From NCBI GenBank assembly GCA_023522315.1, contig JAHCSU010000665.1, positions 1 to 46,979 of the forward strand: a DNA stretch of 46,979 nucleotides, read 5' to 3'. Each line of letters opens with the position of its first letter. Positions within the stretch are counted from its first letter, which is position 1. The notes under the pieces were generated by a model. It saw nothing but the letters and a program-made list of their open reading frames with translations. It searched no databases and had not been told where the DNA came from. A program made the position numbers and the translations under genes. The stretch comes from Nostoc sp. CCCryo 231-06. GTDB lineage: Bacteria > Cyanobacteriota > Cyanobacteriia > Cyanobacteriales > Nostocaceae. Below, piece after piece: positions 7,647 to 15,102 of this stretch.

Positions 7647-8680
7647 TACTCTTTTCCCGCTTTAGCAGCAGTTTTTTTCTTGCTGATATGCTTCTTGGCA
7701 TAATCTTTAGCTTCTGCATCAGCCTTTTGCAAAATTGCCTGAATTCCTTTCTCACTTCCTGTTAAAGCCTTGACTTCATTAATTAGGGATACAAAAGCAT
7801 CACCAATTAAATCTGTATGAACAATGAACTCATCAGCCATTAACGCCTCAATAGCATTTTTAGCAGAAGTAATCACATCATCTTCATCTAGTGGATCAGG
7901 AGCATTTAAAGTATTATTAGATTTCATTTGGTCATATATTGCTTGAGTCCAACGCAGGTTACTGGTGATTTCTCCATCCGCAAATACAACACCAATTAAC
8001 TCATTTCTAACCCGACCTGTACGCGTGGTTTGCGCTCCATAGTGACGAGTTCGCAGAATATTATTAAAAACGTAAAGGAAGCTAGCCTCAGTGGGGTCTT
8101 TCAAGGTGACAATACTAGGAAAGAAAACTTGAGGTAGGATATGATCTTGTTGGTTAATTCTGGCTGTTACTGTACCTATTTCACCATCTAATTTACCATC
8201 TGATTTCTTTTCTCCTTTTGCAGCCATTGTGCCATTTTCATAGGGAGCATTGAGAGTAAAAGTTTCGTGTGATTCATCAAAAGATGTAATTGAAAATGCC
8301 GTATCTACCACAACTTTGGATTTTTCAGAGCCAGAATCACCAATAGCAAACCCGTAAATAATGCAATCAGGATTATCCATTGCAAAAGCTACGTTATATT
8401 CACATTCTTCAGCAGTCATTAAACCATAGTTTCGTAGTAATTCTCGGCCTACTAAACGTTCTGGCGTTGATTGCTTACGTTTGAACATTGACAAACGGCT
8501 AATTGTGGTTTTGTCTTTAACTCCTGCTCTTACTCGTGCTTTATTCAGTTCTGAATCTGTCTGAAATAAAGGATAAGATTCGGTAATACGAACCGTCAGA
8601 AAATGGACATATTTACCCATTGGTTTGTAGGGAATTTCAGATTGAAAAAACTTGGCTTCAACAGTTTTCAACAATGACAT
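7646..8680 (-). CDS. csc2: Type I-D Cascade backbone Csc2 (Cas7d)
   Basis: A 344-residue Cas7-family protein that polymerises along the crRNA spacer. Typical Csc2 segments are visible: GKYVHFLTVRITESYPLFQT near 22-42, LLRNYGLMTAEECEYN near 80-95, and the glycine/threonine stretch YGAQTTRTGRVRNELIGVVFADGE near 215-240. The C-terminus is lysine-rich. A clear GGAGAAAAAT precedes the ATG. It lies 90 bp downstream of cas10d, behind a hairpin, and overlaps csc1 by one base. The strong own ribosome site fits the need for many copies per complex. Confidence 0.95.
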   Translation of the reverse strand: MSLLKTVEAKFFQSEIPYKPMGKYVHFLTVRITESYPLFQTDSELNKARVRAGVKDKTTISRLSMFKRKQSTPERLVGRELLRNYGLMTAEECEYNVAFAMDNPDCIIYGFAIGDSGSEKSKVVVDTAFSITSFDESHETFTLNAPYENGTMAAKGEKKSDGKLDGEIGTVTARINQQDHILPQVFFPSIVTLKDPTEASFLYVFNNILRTRHYGAQTTRTGRVRNELIGVVFADGEITSNLRWTQAIYDQMKSNNTLNAPDPLDEDDVITSAKNAIEALMADEFIVHTDLIGDAFVSLINEVKALTGSEKGIQAILQKADAEAKDYAKKHISKKKTAAKAGKE

Positions 8681-8740
8681 ATTTTTCTCCGAATTAAATA
8701 CTTAAAAGAGTTACTTGATCGTTTTATATGCAGAATCATT

Positions 8741-8769
8741 CTTTCTAGAGGCTAAAATAGCCTAGAAAG
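8741..8769 (-). other. Intercistronic hairpin between cas10d and csc2
   Basis: On the minus strand CTTTCTA-GGCTA and TAGCC-TCTAGAAAG pair around a TTT loop with a small bulge. It starts just after the cas10d stop codon and has no T-run, so it is more likely a stability or processing element that separates cas10d from csc2 output than a terminator. Confidence 0.5.
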
Positions 8770-8770
8770 T

Positions 8771-9253
8771 TTAATCTTCATTTTCTTCTTGTATGTCATT
8801 ATCAGGTTTATTACCCTTATCATGGCGTTCTTTATCATTTTCTAGACGATATAAAAACTCGCAAGTATCTTTGATTAGATTGAGTTGACGGCCAGCTAAA
8901 CGAGCGCGATCGCCTGCAAATGATTTTTCAAAAACTTCTACTACAAAGTGTTGTGCAAAATTTAAAATTGCCTCTCTTTCTTCATCACGATGAGCGATAA
9001 CCCAACGCCCCTCTGCTGTTGAGTTACGAACTCGCTCCATCAGTTTAAAAATTTTTGCAGCTACAGCATCAACTAACACTTCACCGTGGAAAAAATTCTT
9101 GTCAGCTTTGATAATAGTCTCAGCAGCCTCATCAATTGGTTTCAAGATAGCATTAGACTTGATTGGTTTTCCCTTACTAGATTTTGCTCGGTAAAATTTG
9201 CGGTAAAGTTCAGTTAATTTTTTGGGATGATGCAAGTGTGATTCTTCTGCCAT
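8771..9253 (-). CDS. cas11d: Internal start for small subunit Cas11d
   Basis: Within the cas10d frame the ATG at 9253-9251 (MAEESHLHHPKK) has GGAGA 9 bases upstream (9262-9266), a proper internal ribosome site. Translation from it yields the last 160 residues of Cas10d. Separate translation of a C-terminal Cas11 small subunit from cas10d is established for type I-D systems, and the predicted size fits. The alternative is a chance purine run; the match of position, spacing and family precedent makes it likely. Confidence 0.65.
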   Translation of the reverse strand: MAEESHLHHPKKLTELYRKFYRAKSSKGKPIKSNAILKPIDEAAETIIKADKNFFHGEVLVDAVAAKIFKLMERVRNSTAEGRWVIAHRDEEREAILNFAQHFVVEVFEKSFAGDRARLAGRQLNLIKDTCEFLYRLENDKERHDKGNKPDNDIQEENED

Positions 9254-12154
9254 AGTCCATTTCTCCAGTTGAAAATCATATTTAGCATAAGGGTCAAAAC
9301 AAGGGTAAAAGTGGTGAGCATAAAGCTTGATTTTATTCAAACTTAGAGCATCAACTTTTTGGTTACGAACCCAGCGATTGAGATAAGAAAAGACGTACAG
9401 TGGACTGGTTTCAAAATCTTTAGCCAGTTCTGTGAATCTTCCCCAATTGGCATCGTAACCAGACTTACCCTGTCGCGCATTCACATCTAAATGAATGGCA
9501 TAAGCGGCGGTAAGTACATTTAAAGGGGCTGGGTATTGGATGCCGTTTTCATTCCAACCTTCGAGGATGTAGTCAAGACGGAAGCGATCGCGCCTTACTA
9601 AAGAACGGAAAGCATGAGGCGCACTATCAATAAAAACGCTTTCCTCAAATTCAGCCCCATCATTAAAGGGTGGAATTGGCGACTCAGAAACCACAGTTTT
9701 AACATCTAAAATCATCGGGAAAGCAAACGCTAACCAAGTTGGCATTACCCAAGATTCGGTATCAGTGCTGTCTCTTCCTGGCGGGAGTGCCATGAAGTAA
9801 AATGTTAAAGGCTGGTCTTCAGGATAAGAAAGCTTAAAGGTGCGGTCTTTGTCACGCTGAAGGTTTTCATCAATTAAGAAACTGTCTACACTTTGGTAGC
9901 GATCGCGCCCCAAATTTGCCTGTAAATCCTTACTGATAAAATGATTGCGAACGCTGGTATCAAAGCGAGTTTGAGCAATACCATTGTATGCTTTCTGCAA
10001 AAACTTGTTAGTCTCTGGAGTAAAGTAATAAGTGGGATAAAAGTAGAGATAGCGATATTTACCATCTTCAAATCGCTTACCTACAGCTTGAGTTTGATTC
10101 ATCAAGATTTGCCTCAGCATCATCTCCACACCTGCAATACGGGAGATATTGCGTTTAGCGTTAGAACCTCCTAACATTTGCTTGTTTGTATAAACTTGAG
10201 GTGTAAATAAAACTGCTGATTCCATTTGCTCAGTAACGGTATAAGCAGAATGAGAAATTGAGCAGATTAATTGTCTTCCTCGCCCTGGTTTTTTGGCAGC
10301 ATTGTAATTACCTAACTCATCTAGGAATGTTTCAACTTGAGTTTTAACAGATGGCTCTTGATTAGTGCCTGGTAACATCACAACTCGTTTTACCCAGAGC
10401 CTTAAATCATCCCAACCATCAGGTAATTGATATTGAGAAATTATCGGAGAAATTAAGGCTGTCAAGTAGTCAATAACTTGCTGACAAGTTTTGCGTACAT
10501 CTTCAATTCCTGGATGATGTTCTAAATATTTAGCCGCTAGATAATACCATTCATAAGGTACTCCTCCAGTATTCCCCTTTAACTTATTTTCTTTTAGACT
10601 TTCATTAATGCGTTGAATTTCTCTAATTTGGGGTAAACATTCTGCTAAATTCCAAAGTTCTGCAACCTTGTGAGTTAAATCAAAATCGGGAACTGCTGGC
10701 AGCTTTTTATCTTTCTTACGAGCAGATTCAACACGATTAACTGTCTCTTCCCAAATTTTCCGGCTAACTAAATCACCAAACTCTGCTATTTGATCAATAC
10801 GGATATCGTCTTCAAATTTGAAGTCATAATCAGTAGATAAAACGTTTTGTTGCTGAAACTTATTCAGATTTTCACTGCGACTTTTAGCGACAGAACCTTT
10901 ATTAGGGTTTAAGATGCGTAATGTAGCATCTAAGGCTACTTTCATCAAGCCTATGTCATCAAAAAATAAGTTGTAATATTCGGCATATTTCATGCCTTTG
11001 CCATCTCTACCAAATCCTGTTTGTCTGAGGCGTAATTGACCTGCACAAAGCGATTTAATACTGTTAACTACACGGTCTGGTAAATCTTCTGGCGAGATAG
11101 CTGGAGCATTGCGCGAAGCCAAGTATATTACGCCTGTTGGCAGATATAACAAAGGTTCATAGTAGATATCTTCATCAGTATTAAGACTGATATGAGCCTG
11201 AATTAAAGCATTATTCACCACATTAGTTAAAACACCACGATTCTCAGCAATGCTGTGATAGGTAAATTTTAATTGTCCATCACTTAAACTGTGGATGATT
11301 TCTTTGAGTCTAGGATGTTCTGCGTCCTGGGGATGTTTAACAATTGAGGCGAGAGAATCAGCCAAACAAGTTAAATCAGATAAACTGCGAAGGGTACGGT
11401 CTTTCAGAAGAGGATTCAACCCAAATTCCGAAAAATTCCAGTTAGTATCCCAACGGCGTTGAGCATTGTAAGCCATGCACAACAAATCATCTAGATACTC
11501 TCGATAAGCCTCTGGATTTTCTGGATTTATAAAGTTATCCAGTCCTAACTGGTGAACTTTTTTATCAATAATTTTACGATGTTCTGTTAACGGTAGCTTG
11601 CGGCAGTTTTCAGGGACATCGGGAAACTTTTCAAAATCATGTAAAATAAAGCCAGCAATTACCAAACGCCGTTCTCGTTCTTTTACCACTCGCTGCACTG
11701 TGGTATTAAGTTTTTCTAAACGTTTCTCAATTAAATTAGCAGGGAATAAACCATTGAGTAAATGAGTATTCAGTGATTGGTCAGCAGCGTTATCTCGCCT
11801 GACTTTAGTTTTTCCTTCAGCTTCTCGCTGTTGGTCAATTTCATCAAAAAACTTACCGCCTTTCGCTGTTACACCAATAGCTACCCGCAACAGATTTGGT
11901 AAAACATGCTCACCAAAGTCTGCCATTACCTTATCATCAGGATTTTGAGATTGAATAGCTTCACGCAATAGCTTAAGTGTTAATAATTCGCCTTCAGTTT
12001 CAATAGTGCGGTCTGAAGAATTATTATCAAACCCAAAATCTTGATTTAAGAAATCATCTTCTAATTCGCCCGGCTGCTCATTGTTCAAATCATTTTCATT
12101 TTCAAACAAAGATAGTTGTTTATTTTCTTCTATTTTTTTTGCTTTTTTAGTCAT
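8771..12154 (-). CDS. cas10d: Type I-D large subunit and HD nuclease Cas10d
   Basis: A 1127-residue Cas10d (Csc3). The N-terminal HD nuclease domain carries His131 and the His172-Asp173 pair (ILHDFEKFPDV); in I-D the DNA-cutting HD domain sits here and not in Cas3. No GGDD cyclase motif is present, as expected for Cas10d. The C-terminal 160 residues are helical and are probably also made separately as Cas11d. Both ends are low-complexity and charged. The start overlaps the hepT stop by 8 bp, so translation is coupled to the toxin gene. Length is normal for the family. Confidence 0.95.
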   Translation of the reverse strand: MTKKAKKIEENKQLSLFENENDLNNEQPGELEDDFLNQDFGFDNNSSDRTIETEGELLTLKLLREAIQSQNPDDKVMADFGEHVLPNLLRVAIGVTAKGGKFFDEIDQQREAEGKTKVRRDNAADQSLNTHLLNGLFPANLIEKRLEKLNTTVQRVVKERERRLVIAGFILHDFEKFPDVPENCRKLPLTEHRKIIDKKVHQLGLDNFINPENPEAYREYLDDLLCMAYNAQRRWDTNWNFSEFGLNPLLKDRTLRSLSDLTCLADSLASIVKHPQDAEHPRLKEIIHSLSDGQLKFTYHSIAENRGVLTNVVNNALIQAHISLNTDEDIYYEPLLYLPTGVIYLASRNAPAISPEDLPDRVVNSIKSLCAGQLRLRQTGFGRDGKGMKYAEYYNLFFDDIGLMKVALDATLRILNPNKGSVAKSRSENLNKFQQQNVLSTDYDFKFEDDIRIDQIAEFGDLVSRKIWEETVNRVESARKKDKKLPAVPDFDLTHKVAELWNLAECLPQIREIQRINESLKENKLKGNTGGVPYEWYYLAAKYLEHHPGIEDVRKTCQQVIDYLTALISPIISQYQLPDGWDDLRLWVKRVVMLPGTNQEPSVKTQVETFLDELGNYNAAKKPGRGRQLICSISHSAYTVTEQMESAVLFTPQVYTNKQMLGGSNAKRNISRIAGVEMMLRQILMNQTQAVGKRFEDGKYRYLYFYPTYYFTPETNKFLQKAYNGIAQTRFDTSVRNHFISKDLQANLGRDRYQSVDSFLIDENLQRDKDRTFKLSYPEDQPLTFYFMALPPGRDSTDTESWVMPTWLAFAFPMILDVKTVVSESPIPPFNDGAEFEESVFIDSAPHAFRSLVRRDRFRLDYILEGWNENGIQYPAPLNVLTAAYAIHLDVNARQGKSGYDANWGRFTELAKDFETSPLYVFSYLNRWVRNQKVDALSLNKIKLYAHHFYPCFDPYAKYDFQLEKWTMAEESHLHHPKKLTELYRKFYRAKSSKGKPIKSNAILKPIDEAAETIIKADKNFFHGEVLVDAVAAKIFKLMERVRNSTAEGRWVIAHRDEEREAILNFAQHFVVEVFEKSFAGDRARLAGRQLNLIKDTCEFLYRLENDKERHDKGNKPDNDIQEENED

Positions 12155-12590
12155 TATCTACATCCAATGAAATCAAATAGTTATTTACTTGTCGCACGTA
12201 AAGCGGATATTGTTGTAAGGCAAAACTAATTGCTTTAAACACTTCCTTCGGATCTATATCGTCATATTCATGAACAAGAGGATTTCTTAATCCCGATGAG
12301 GGTGCTAATTGTGTCGCTAGTTCTGGTGCTATTACTTCATATTTACTAAGTTCAATGAAAGCCTCAAAGTTAGTAGCAGAATTTCTAGGACTTAATTTTG
12401 ATAATATGTGTTCATTGATATCTATTGCAGCTTGAGTCATTAATTGCAGTAGTCTTTCTACAACAAGTTGTTGACGAAAATCACCTAAAAAGTCATCAAG
12501 GCTAGTAGAGCGATACTCTTCTAAAGTGTTGTAATATTTGGCAATTAACCTCAACCTAACTAAAACTATTTCGTGATCTATATTACTCAT
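12147..12590 (-). CDS. hepT: HepT-family toxin RNase
   Basis: HEPN-fold ribonuclease toxin of the MntA-HepT module. The catalytic RX4HXY motif is RNPLVHEY near residue 102-109, and the protein is all-helical, about 147 residues. I chose the ATG at 12590 because it overlaps the mntA stop as ATGA; an upstream ATG adds only three residues. HepT toxins cleave RNA (tRNA in studied cases) and are silenced by MntA through AMPylation of the motif tyrosine. The 3' end overlaps the cas10d start by 8 bp, which places the toxin in the same translation unit as the I-D effector. Confidence 0.88.
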   Translation of the reverse strand: MSNIDHEIVLVRLRLIAKYYNTLEEYRSTSLDDFLGDFRQQLVVERLLQLMTQAAIDINEHILSKLSPRNSATNFEAFIELSKYEVIAPELATQLAPSSGLRNPLVHEYDDIDPKEVFKAISFALQQYPLYVRQVNNYLISLDVDND

Positions 12591-13033
12591 GCTCCCCACT
12601 TATTTAGTTCTATTTCAATAATTTGGTGTTGTTCTTGACGGAATTTTTTTAACTCTGCTTCAGTTTTTAATGAAGTTACTCGAAAAGACTCGAATTGTTC
12701 AGGATATTGTTCAAATATGAGAATTCCATCACGAGCAACGAAATGAGCAATTAGCCAAGAACATTTATTAAGTTCTACAATATCAATGTGATCGGAATTA
12801 ATTTTCAATACTTTCCCAATAAGCATAGGTAATTCAAACAAACCAGAAATATTATTTTTTGTGTAAGCCTCACGCTGTTCTTCATCATAAAAAACAGCAA
12901 AATCCCAGTCACTATTTGCGTGTGTGTTACCAGTAGCTCTAGAACCAAACAGGATTAACATTTTTAAATAAGGTATTTTCTCAGGAAGTTGTTGAGCAAA
13001 TTCTCTGAGTTCTGGAATTGTTGGAGTTTTCAT
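12587..13033 (-). CDS. mntA: MntA-family nucleotidyltransferase antitoxin
   Basis: A 148-residue minimal nucleotidyltransferase. The signature GSX10DXD is intact: Gly30-Ser31 and Asp42-x-Asp44 in FGSRATGNTHANSDWDFAV; a third acidic strand (DHIDIVEL) follows near 87-94. MntA proteins AMPylate the tyrosine in the HepT RX4HXY motif and so neutralise the RNase. mntA precedes hepT with the ATGA overlap usual for this pair. It follows the YhcG-type nuclease gene by 38 bp on the same strand. Confidence 0.88.
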   Translation of the reverse strand: MKTPTIPELREFAQQLPEKIPYLKMLILFGSRATGNTHANSDWDFAVFYDEEQREAYTKNNISGLFELPMLIGKVLKINSDHIDIVELNKCSWLIAHFVARDGILIFEQYPEQFESFRVTSLKTEAELKKFRQEQHQIIEIELNKWGA

Positions 13034-13071
13034 GTCAGTATTCCTATTAACTGTTGTCTGCTTCAGAATTT

Positions 13072-14091
13072 TTATTCAAATCCTTCTAGTAGTTTAGCAA
13101 CTTGCTCTGGAGCCGGAAGCTGATTTTTTAATTCTTGAGGTAATGTAGAAAACAGTTTATAAGTTGCTATACCAATTGGTTTATTCGATTCTCTCAGTGC
13201 ATACTCAACAATAGTTTTATCCTTGGATTTGCAAAGAATAATTCCGATTGATAGATTTTCGTCTGGGAATCGAGATAAATCATCTAAAGCCGCCAGATAA
13301 AATTGCATTTTTCCCACATACTCAGGTAGGAACTCTCCAGTTTTTAACTCAATCGCAACTAGACATTTTAATTGGCGGTGATACAGTAACAGGTCAATAA
13401 AAAATTCCTTATCACCAACTTCTAGGCGATACTGACTACCAACAAAAGTAAACCGCCCACCCATTTCTTGCAAGAATGGTTCAACTCTTGCCAAAATCGC
13501 CTGTTCTAGCTGTCGTTCACTGTGTTCATCTGCTAGTTCCAAGAAATCAAAAGTATATTCATCTTTGACAGCTAGTTTTAATTGGTTACGAATCTCTGCG
13601 GGAACAGTTTTATCAAAGTTCGTCTGATTCAACAGAGTTTTTTCATAGGTTTGATTTTCAATTTGGTGAATCAAAACATTTTTTGTCCAGCCAAATTTAC
13701 GAGTCATTCTAATATAAAACTCTCGTTCTAGGTCATCTTTGCACTTCTCTACAATGACTAGATTGTGACTCCATCCAATTTCTCGCACCAATGGTGCGAG
13801 TTTTTCATTGTTGACATAAGATTCATAAAAAAGTCTCATCCGCCAGAGGTTAGCAGCAGAAAATCCGCTAATTCCTGGAAACTCTGCTTGTAAGTCTTTT
13901 GCTAGCTGTTCTACTACAGATTTTCCCCAACTAGCGCCCTGCTGTTGAGTAACAATTATCTGTCCAATGTCCCAGTAGAGGTTAATCATTTCCCGATTAA
14001 CTGCTTTTAGTGCTTCGTATTGGGCTGAACGAATACGCTGTTTTATTTCCATTAGTAAATGTCTGTAATCGTCTGAAATGGGATTACTCAT
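13072..14091 (-). CDS. YhcG-type PDDEXK nuclease (DUF1016)
   Basis: A 339-residue protein of the YhcG/DUF1016 family. The N-terminal winged-helix-like part (about 10-170) carries the family signature YWDIGQIIVTQQQGASWGKS and LPREIGWSHN-like LVREIGWSHNLVIVEK. The C-terminal nuclease core has Asp233 (FFIDLLLYH), Glu248-x-Lys250 (VAIELKTG) and Gln263 (KMQFYL), the full PD-(D/E)XK set. Family members are found in restriction and defence loci and as lone nucleases. Here it lies 12 bp downstream of a DUF433 antitoxin gene and upstream of mntA-hepT-cas10d. Whether DUF433 restrains it is inference. Confidence 0.88.
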   Translation of the reverse strand: MSNPISDDYRHLLMEIKQRIRSAQYEALKAVNREMINLYWDIGQIIVTQQQGASWGKSVVEQLAKDLQAEFPGISGFSAANLWRMRLFYESYVNNEKLAPLVREIGWSHNLVIVEKCKDDLEREFYIRMTRKFGWTKNVLIHQIENQTYEKTLLNQTNFDKTVPAEIRNQLKLAVKDEYTFDFLELADEHSERQLEQAILARVEPFLQEMGGRFTFVGSQYRLEVGDKEFFIDLLLYHRQLKCLVAIELKTGEFLPEYVGKMQFYLAALDDLSRFPDENLSIGIILCKSKDKTIVEYALRESNKPIGIATYKLFSTLPQELKNQLPAPEQVAKLLEGFE

Positions 14092-14103
14092 AGCGGAAAA
14101 GGT

Positions 14104-14331
14104 TCAGCCAACTTGCTCATGACCAACTAGCCTTTGTGCGTAGATTAAACAGGCTTGCACATCTTCCCGTTCTAACCAGGGATAAGCTTCTAGCAAGGTT
14201 TCGATAGTATCTCCTGCTGCAAGCATTCCTAAGATATGCTCAACAGCTAGGCGGCGACCTCGAATAATTGCTTTACCACCAAAGATTTGAGGATTGACAG
14301 TGATTCTTTCCAAAAGTTTTTGTTCGTTCAT
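14104..14331 (-). CDS. DUF433 VapB-like antitoxin
   Basis: A 75-residue DUF433 protein with the canonical pattern ERITVNPQIFGGKAIIRGRR, ILGMLAAGDTIETLLEAYPWL and EREDVQACLIYA. DUF433 proteins are winged-helix antitoxins usually paired with a DUF5615 PIN-like toxin. No DUF5615 gene is present; the downstream neighbour, 12 bp away, is the YhcG-type nuclease. A second DUF433 gene stands before cas3 and the two are clearly paralogous (shared LEREDxxAC and IETxLEEYPxL patterns). Confidence 0.9.
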   Translation of the reverse strand: MNEQKLLERITVNPQIFGGKAIIRGRRLAVEHILGMLAAGDTIETLLEAYPWLEREDVQACLIYAQRLVGHEQVG

Positions 14332-14380
14332 TGTTTACCTTCAGAATGCTTAATTTTATTGACTATTTCCTGTGATTGGC

Positions 14381-14525
14381 AAAAAAGAGGGAAGCTTTAA
14401 TAAAACTCATTGCTTTAAGATTTGGTGTTACCAGTGACTCGCTCAACCATCAGCTTTAAATCTGTTGGGGATAGAGACTACCTACGCCTGACCTTAATAC
14501 CGCAAGCTGCTAATCAGCTTCCCTC
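14381..14525 (-). ncRNA. Candidate structured RNA in the accessory block
   Basis: On the minus strand GAGGGAAGCT (14525-14516) pairs perfectly with AGCTTCCCTC (14396-14387), which is followed at once by TTTTTT. The enclosed 119 bases hold a second hairpin (AGCTG/CAGCT) and an AGATTT/AAATCT stem, and no good ORF. The closing stem plus T-run would work as an intrinsic terminator for a roughly 145-nt folded RNA. It lies between the small winged-helix gene and the DUF433 gene. It may be a small RNA, a premature terminator controlling the downstream cas10d operon, or the remnant of a small inverted-repeat element; no target duplication is seen. Confidence 0.5.
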
Positions 14526-14531
14526 TTAGAT

Positions 14532-14563
14532 GGGGATTCTCTAATTTAGCTAGAGAAATCCCC
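14532..14563. repeat. Strong hairpin after the winged-helix gene
   Basis: GGGGATTCTCTA pairs with TAGAGAAATCCCC (one bulge). It lies 20 bases beyond the stop codon of the small winged-helix gene and lacks a T-run. Confidence 0.5.
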
Positions 14564-14582
14564 AGATAAGCTATCGCATCAG

Positions 14583-14780
14583 TTATGCTGCCAATAACCG
14601 ATATTGAAATTGGTTATGAGCAACTTTTTGCTTTTCAATTAAGTAGCCTTTCTTGCGAGCTTCAAACACCGTGTGTCCAAATCGCCAACTAACCTTAGCG
14701 GCTAGTTCGTCGCCTAAATGCCACTTACCATCTTTGAGAACTGAAATTAGTCGCTCAAGGTTTGTCAATTTGACAAGCAT
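14583..14780 (-). CDS. Small winged-helix-like protein
   Basis: A 65-residue protein beginning MLVKLTNLERLISVLKDGKWHLGDELAAKV and ending with a YLIEKQKVAHNQFQYRLL wing-like beta hairpin, the look of a compact winged helix. The start is fixed by a near-perfect ribosome site, AAAGGAGGTGAT, 4 bases before this ATG; an upstream in-frame ATG has none. Similar small proteins are frequent in cyanobacteria without known function. It is the first gene behind a TTGACA promoter that two guide-matching sites overlap or adjoin (see 14869-14953), and is followed by the candidate RNA, DUF433, nuclease, mntA-hepT and cas10d on the same strand. A regulator is plausible, not shown. Confidence 0.78.
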   Translation of the reverse strand: MLVKLTNLERLISVLKDGKWHLGDELAAKVSWRFGHTVFEARKKGYLIEKQKVAHNQFQYRLLAA

Positions 14781-14868
14781 GATTATCACCTCCTTTAAAA
14801 ACTCTGTCATACAAATACTTCAGCCCAAATGCTTGTTTTATATGGACTTCAGCAATTTGTATAATCTG

Positions 14869-14953
14869 ACGCTACATAATGCGATAGCTCTTGTCAAGCA
14901 TTTAAATAAGATCAGACTTATTCAACAAATGATAAGCGTTGACTTATTCAACC
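14869..14953 (-). promoter_or_regulatory. Promoter with two guide-matching sites
   Basis: On the minus strand a consensus -35 TTGACA (14897-14892) with a weak TAGCGT -10 17 bases on (14874-14869) points to the winged-helix gene and the accessory/cas10d genes. Upstream are two copies of GTTGAATAAGTC (14926-14915 and 14952-14941). Read as PAM GTT plus protospacer, site 1 matches the mini-array spacer at its first 11 nt and again at positions 14-17; site 2 at positions 1-9 and 13-17. A 35-bp protospacer at site 1 (14923-14889) covers the -35 box. GTT agrees with the GTH PAM of type I-D. Confidence 0.6.
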
Positions 14954-14975
14954 CTTTATGAAATCCTTGTATACA
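14947..14975 (+). promoter_or_regulatory. Possible promoter of the mini-array
   Basis: TTCAAC (14947-14952), 17 bases, then TATACA (14970-14975) gives a plausible start about 10-15 bases before the first mini-array repeat. The -35 overlaps guide-matching site 2, so the array could also repress itself. The match is only moderate. Confidence 0.35.
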
Positions 14976-14994
14976 TGGAGCTTTACGCGCACAA

Positions 14995-15101
14995 AAAATA
15001 ATCCTTTAAAATCCCTATTAGGGATTGAAACGAATAAGTCTGTGCTTAAAACCGTAAGCTCTTGTCATAAATCAACTAAAATCCCTATTAGGGATTGAAA
15101 C
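14995..15101 (+). CRISPR. Two-repeat mini-array inside the cas operon
   Basis: Two repeats (14995-15031, 15065-15101) flank one 33-nt spacer (15032-15064). In crRNA orientation, which is the plus strand here, the last 24 bases of both repeats are intact: hairpin ATCCCTATTAGGGAT followed by handle GAAAC, one compensated change from the main array. The first 13 bases have diverged in both. The spacer starts GAATAAGTCTG. Keeping the Cas6 hairpin and handle while losing the 5' half is typical of CRISPR-derived regulatory guides. The second repeat ends 1 base from the cas3 stop codon, so continued transcription would be antisense to cas3. Confidence 0.85.
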
Positions 15102-15102
15102 C

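Noticed and set aside
8771..12154. Cas10 of a type III system
   Set aside because: No GGDD motif; HD domain, Csc1, Csc2 and an HD-less Cas3 mark type I-D.
14387..14525. MITE or retron RNA for the inverted-repeat-bounded segment
   Set aside because: No target duplication, and no reverse transcriptase nearby; kept only as a structured RNA candidate.
14653..14961. 102-codon plus-strand ORF over the winged-helix gene
   Set aside because: Antisense shadow; the minus-strand gene has a near-perfect ribosome site and a plausible fold.
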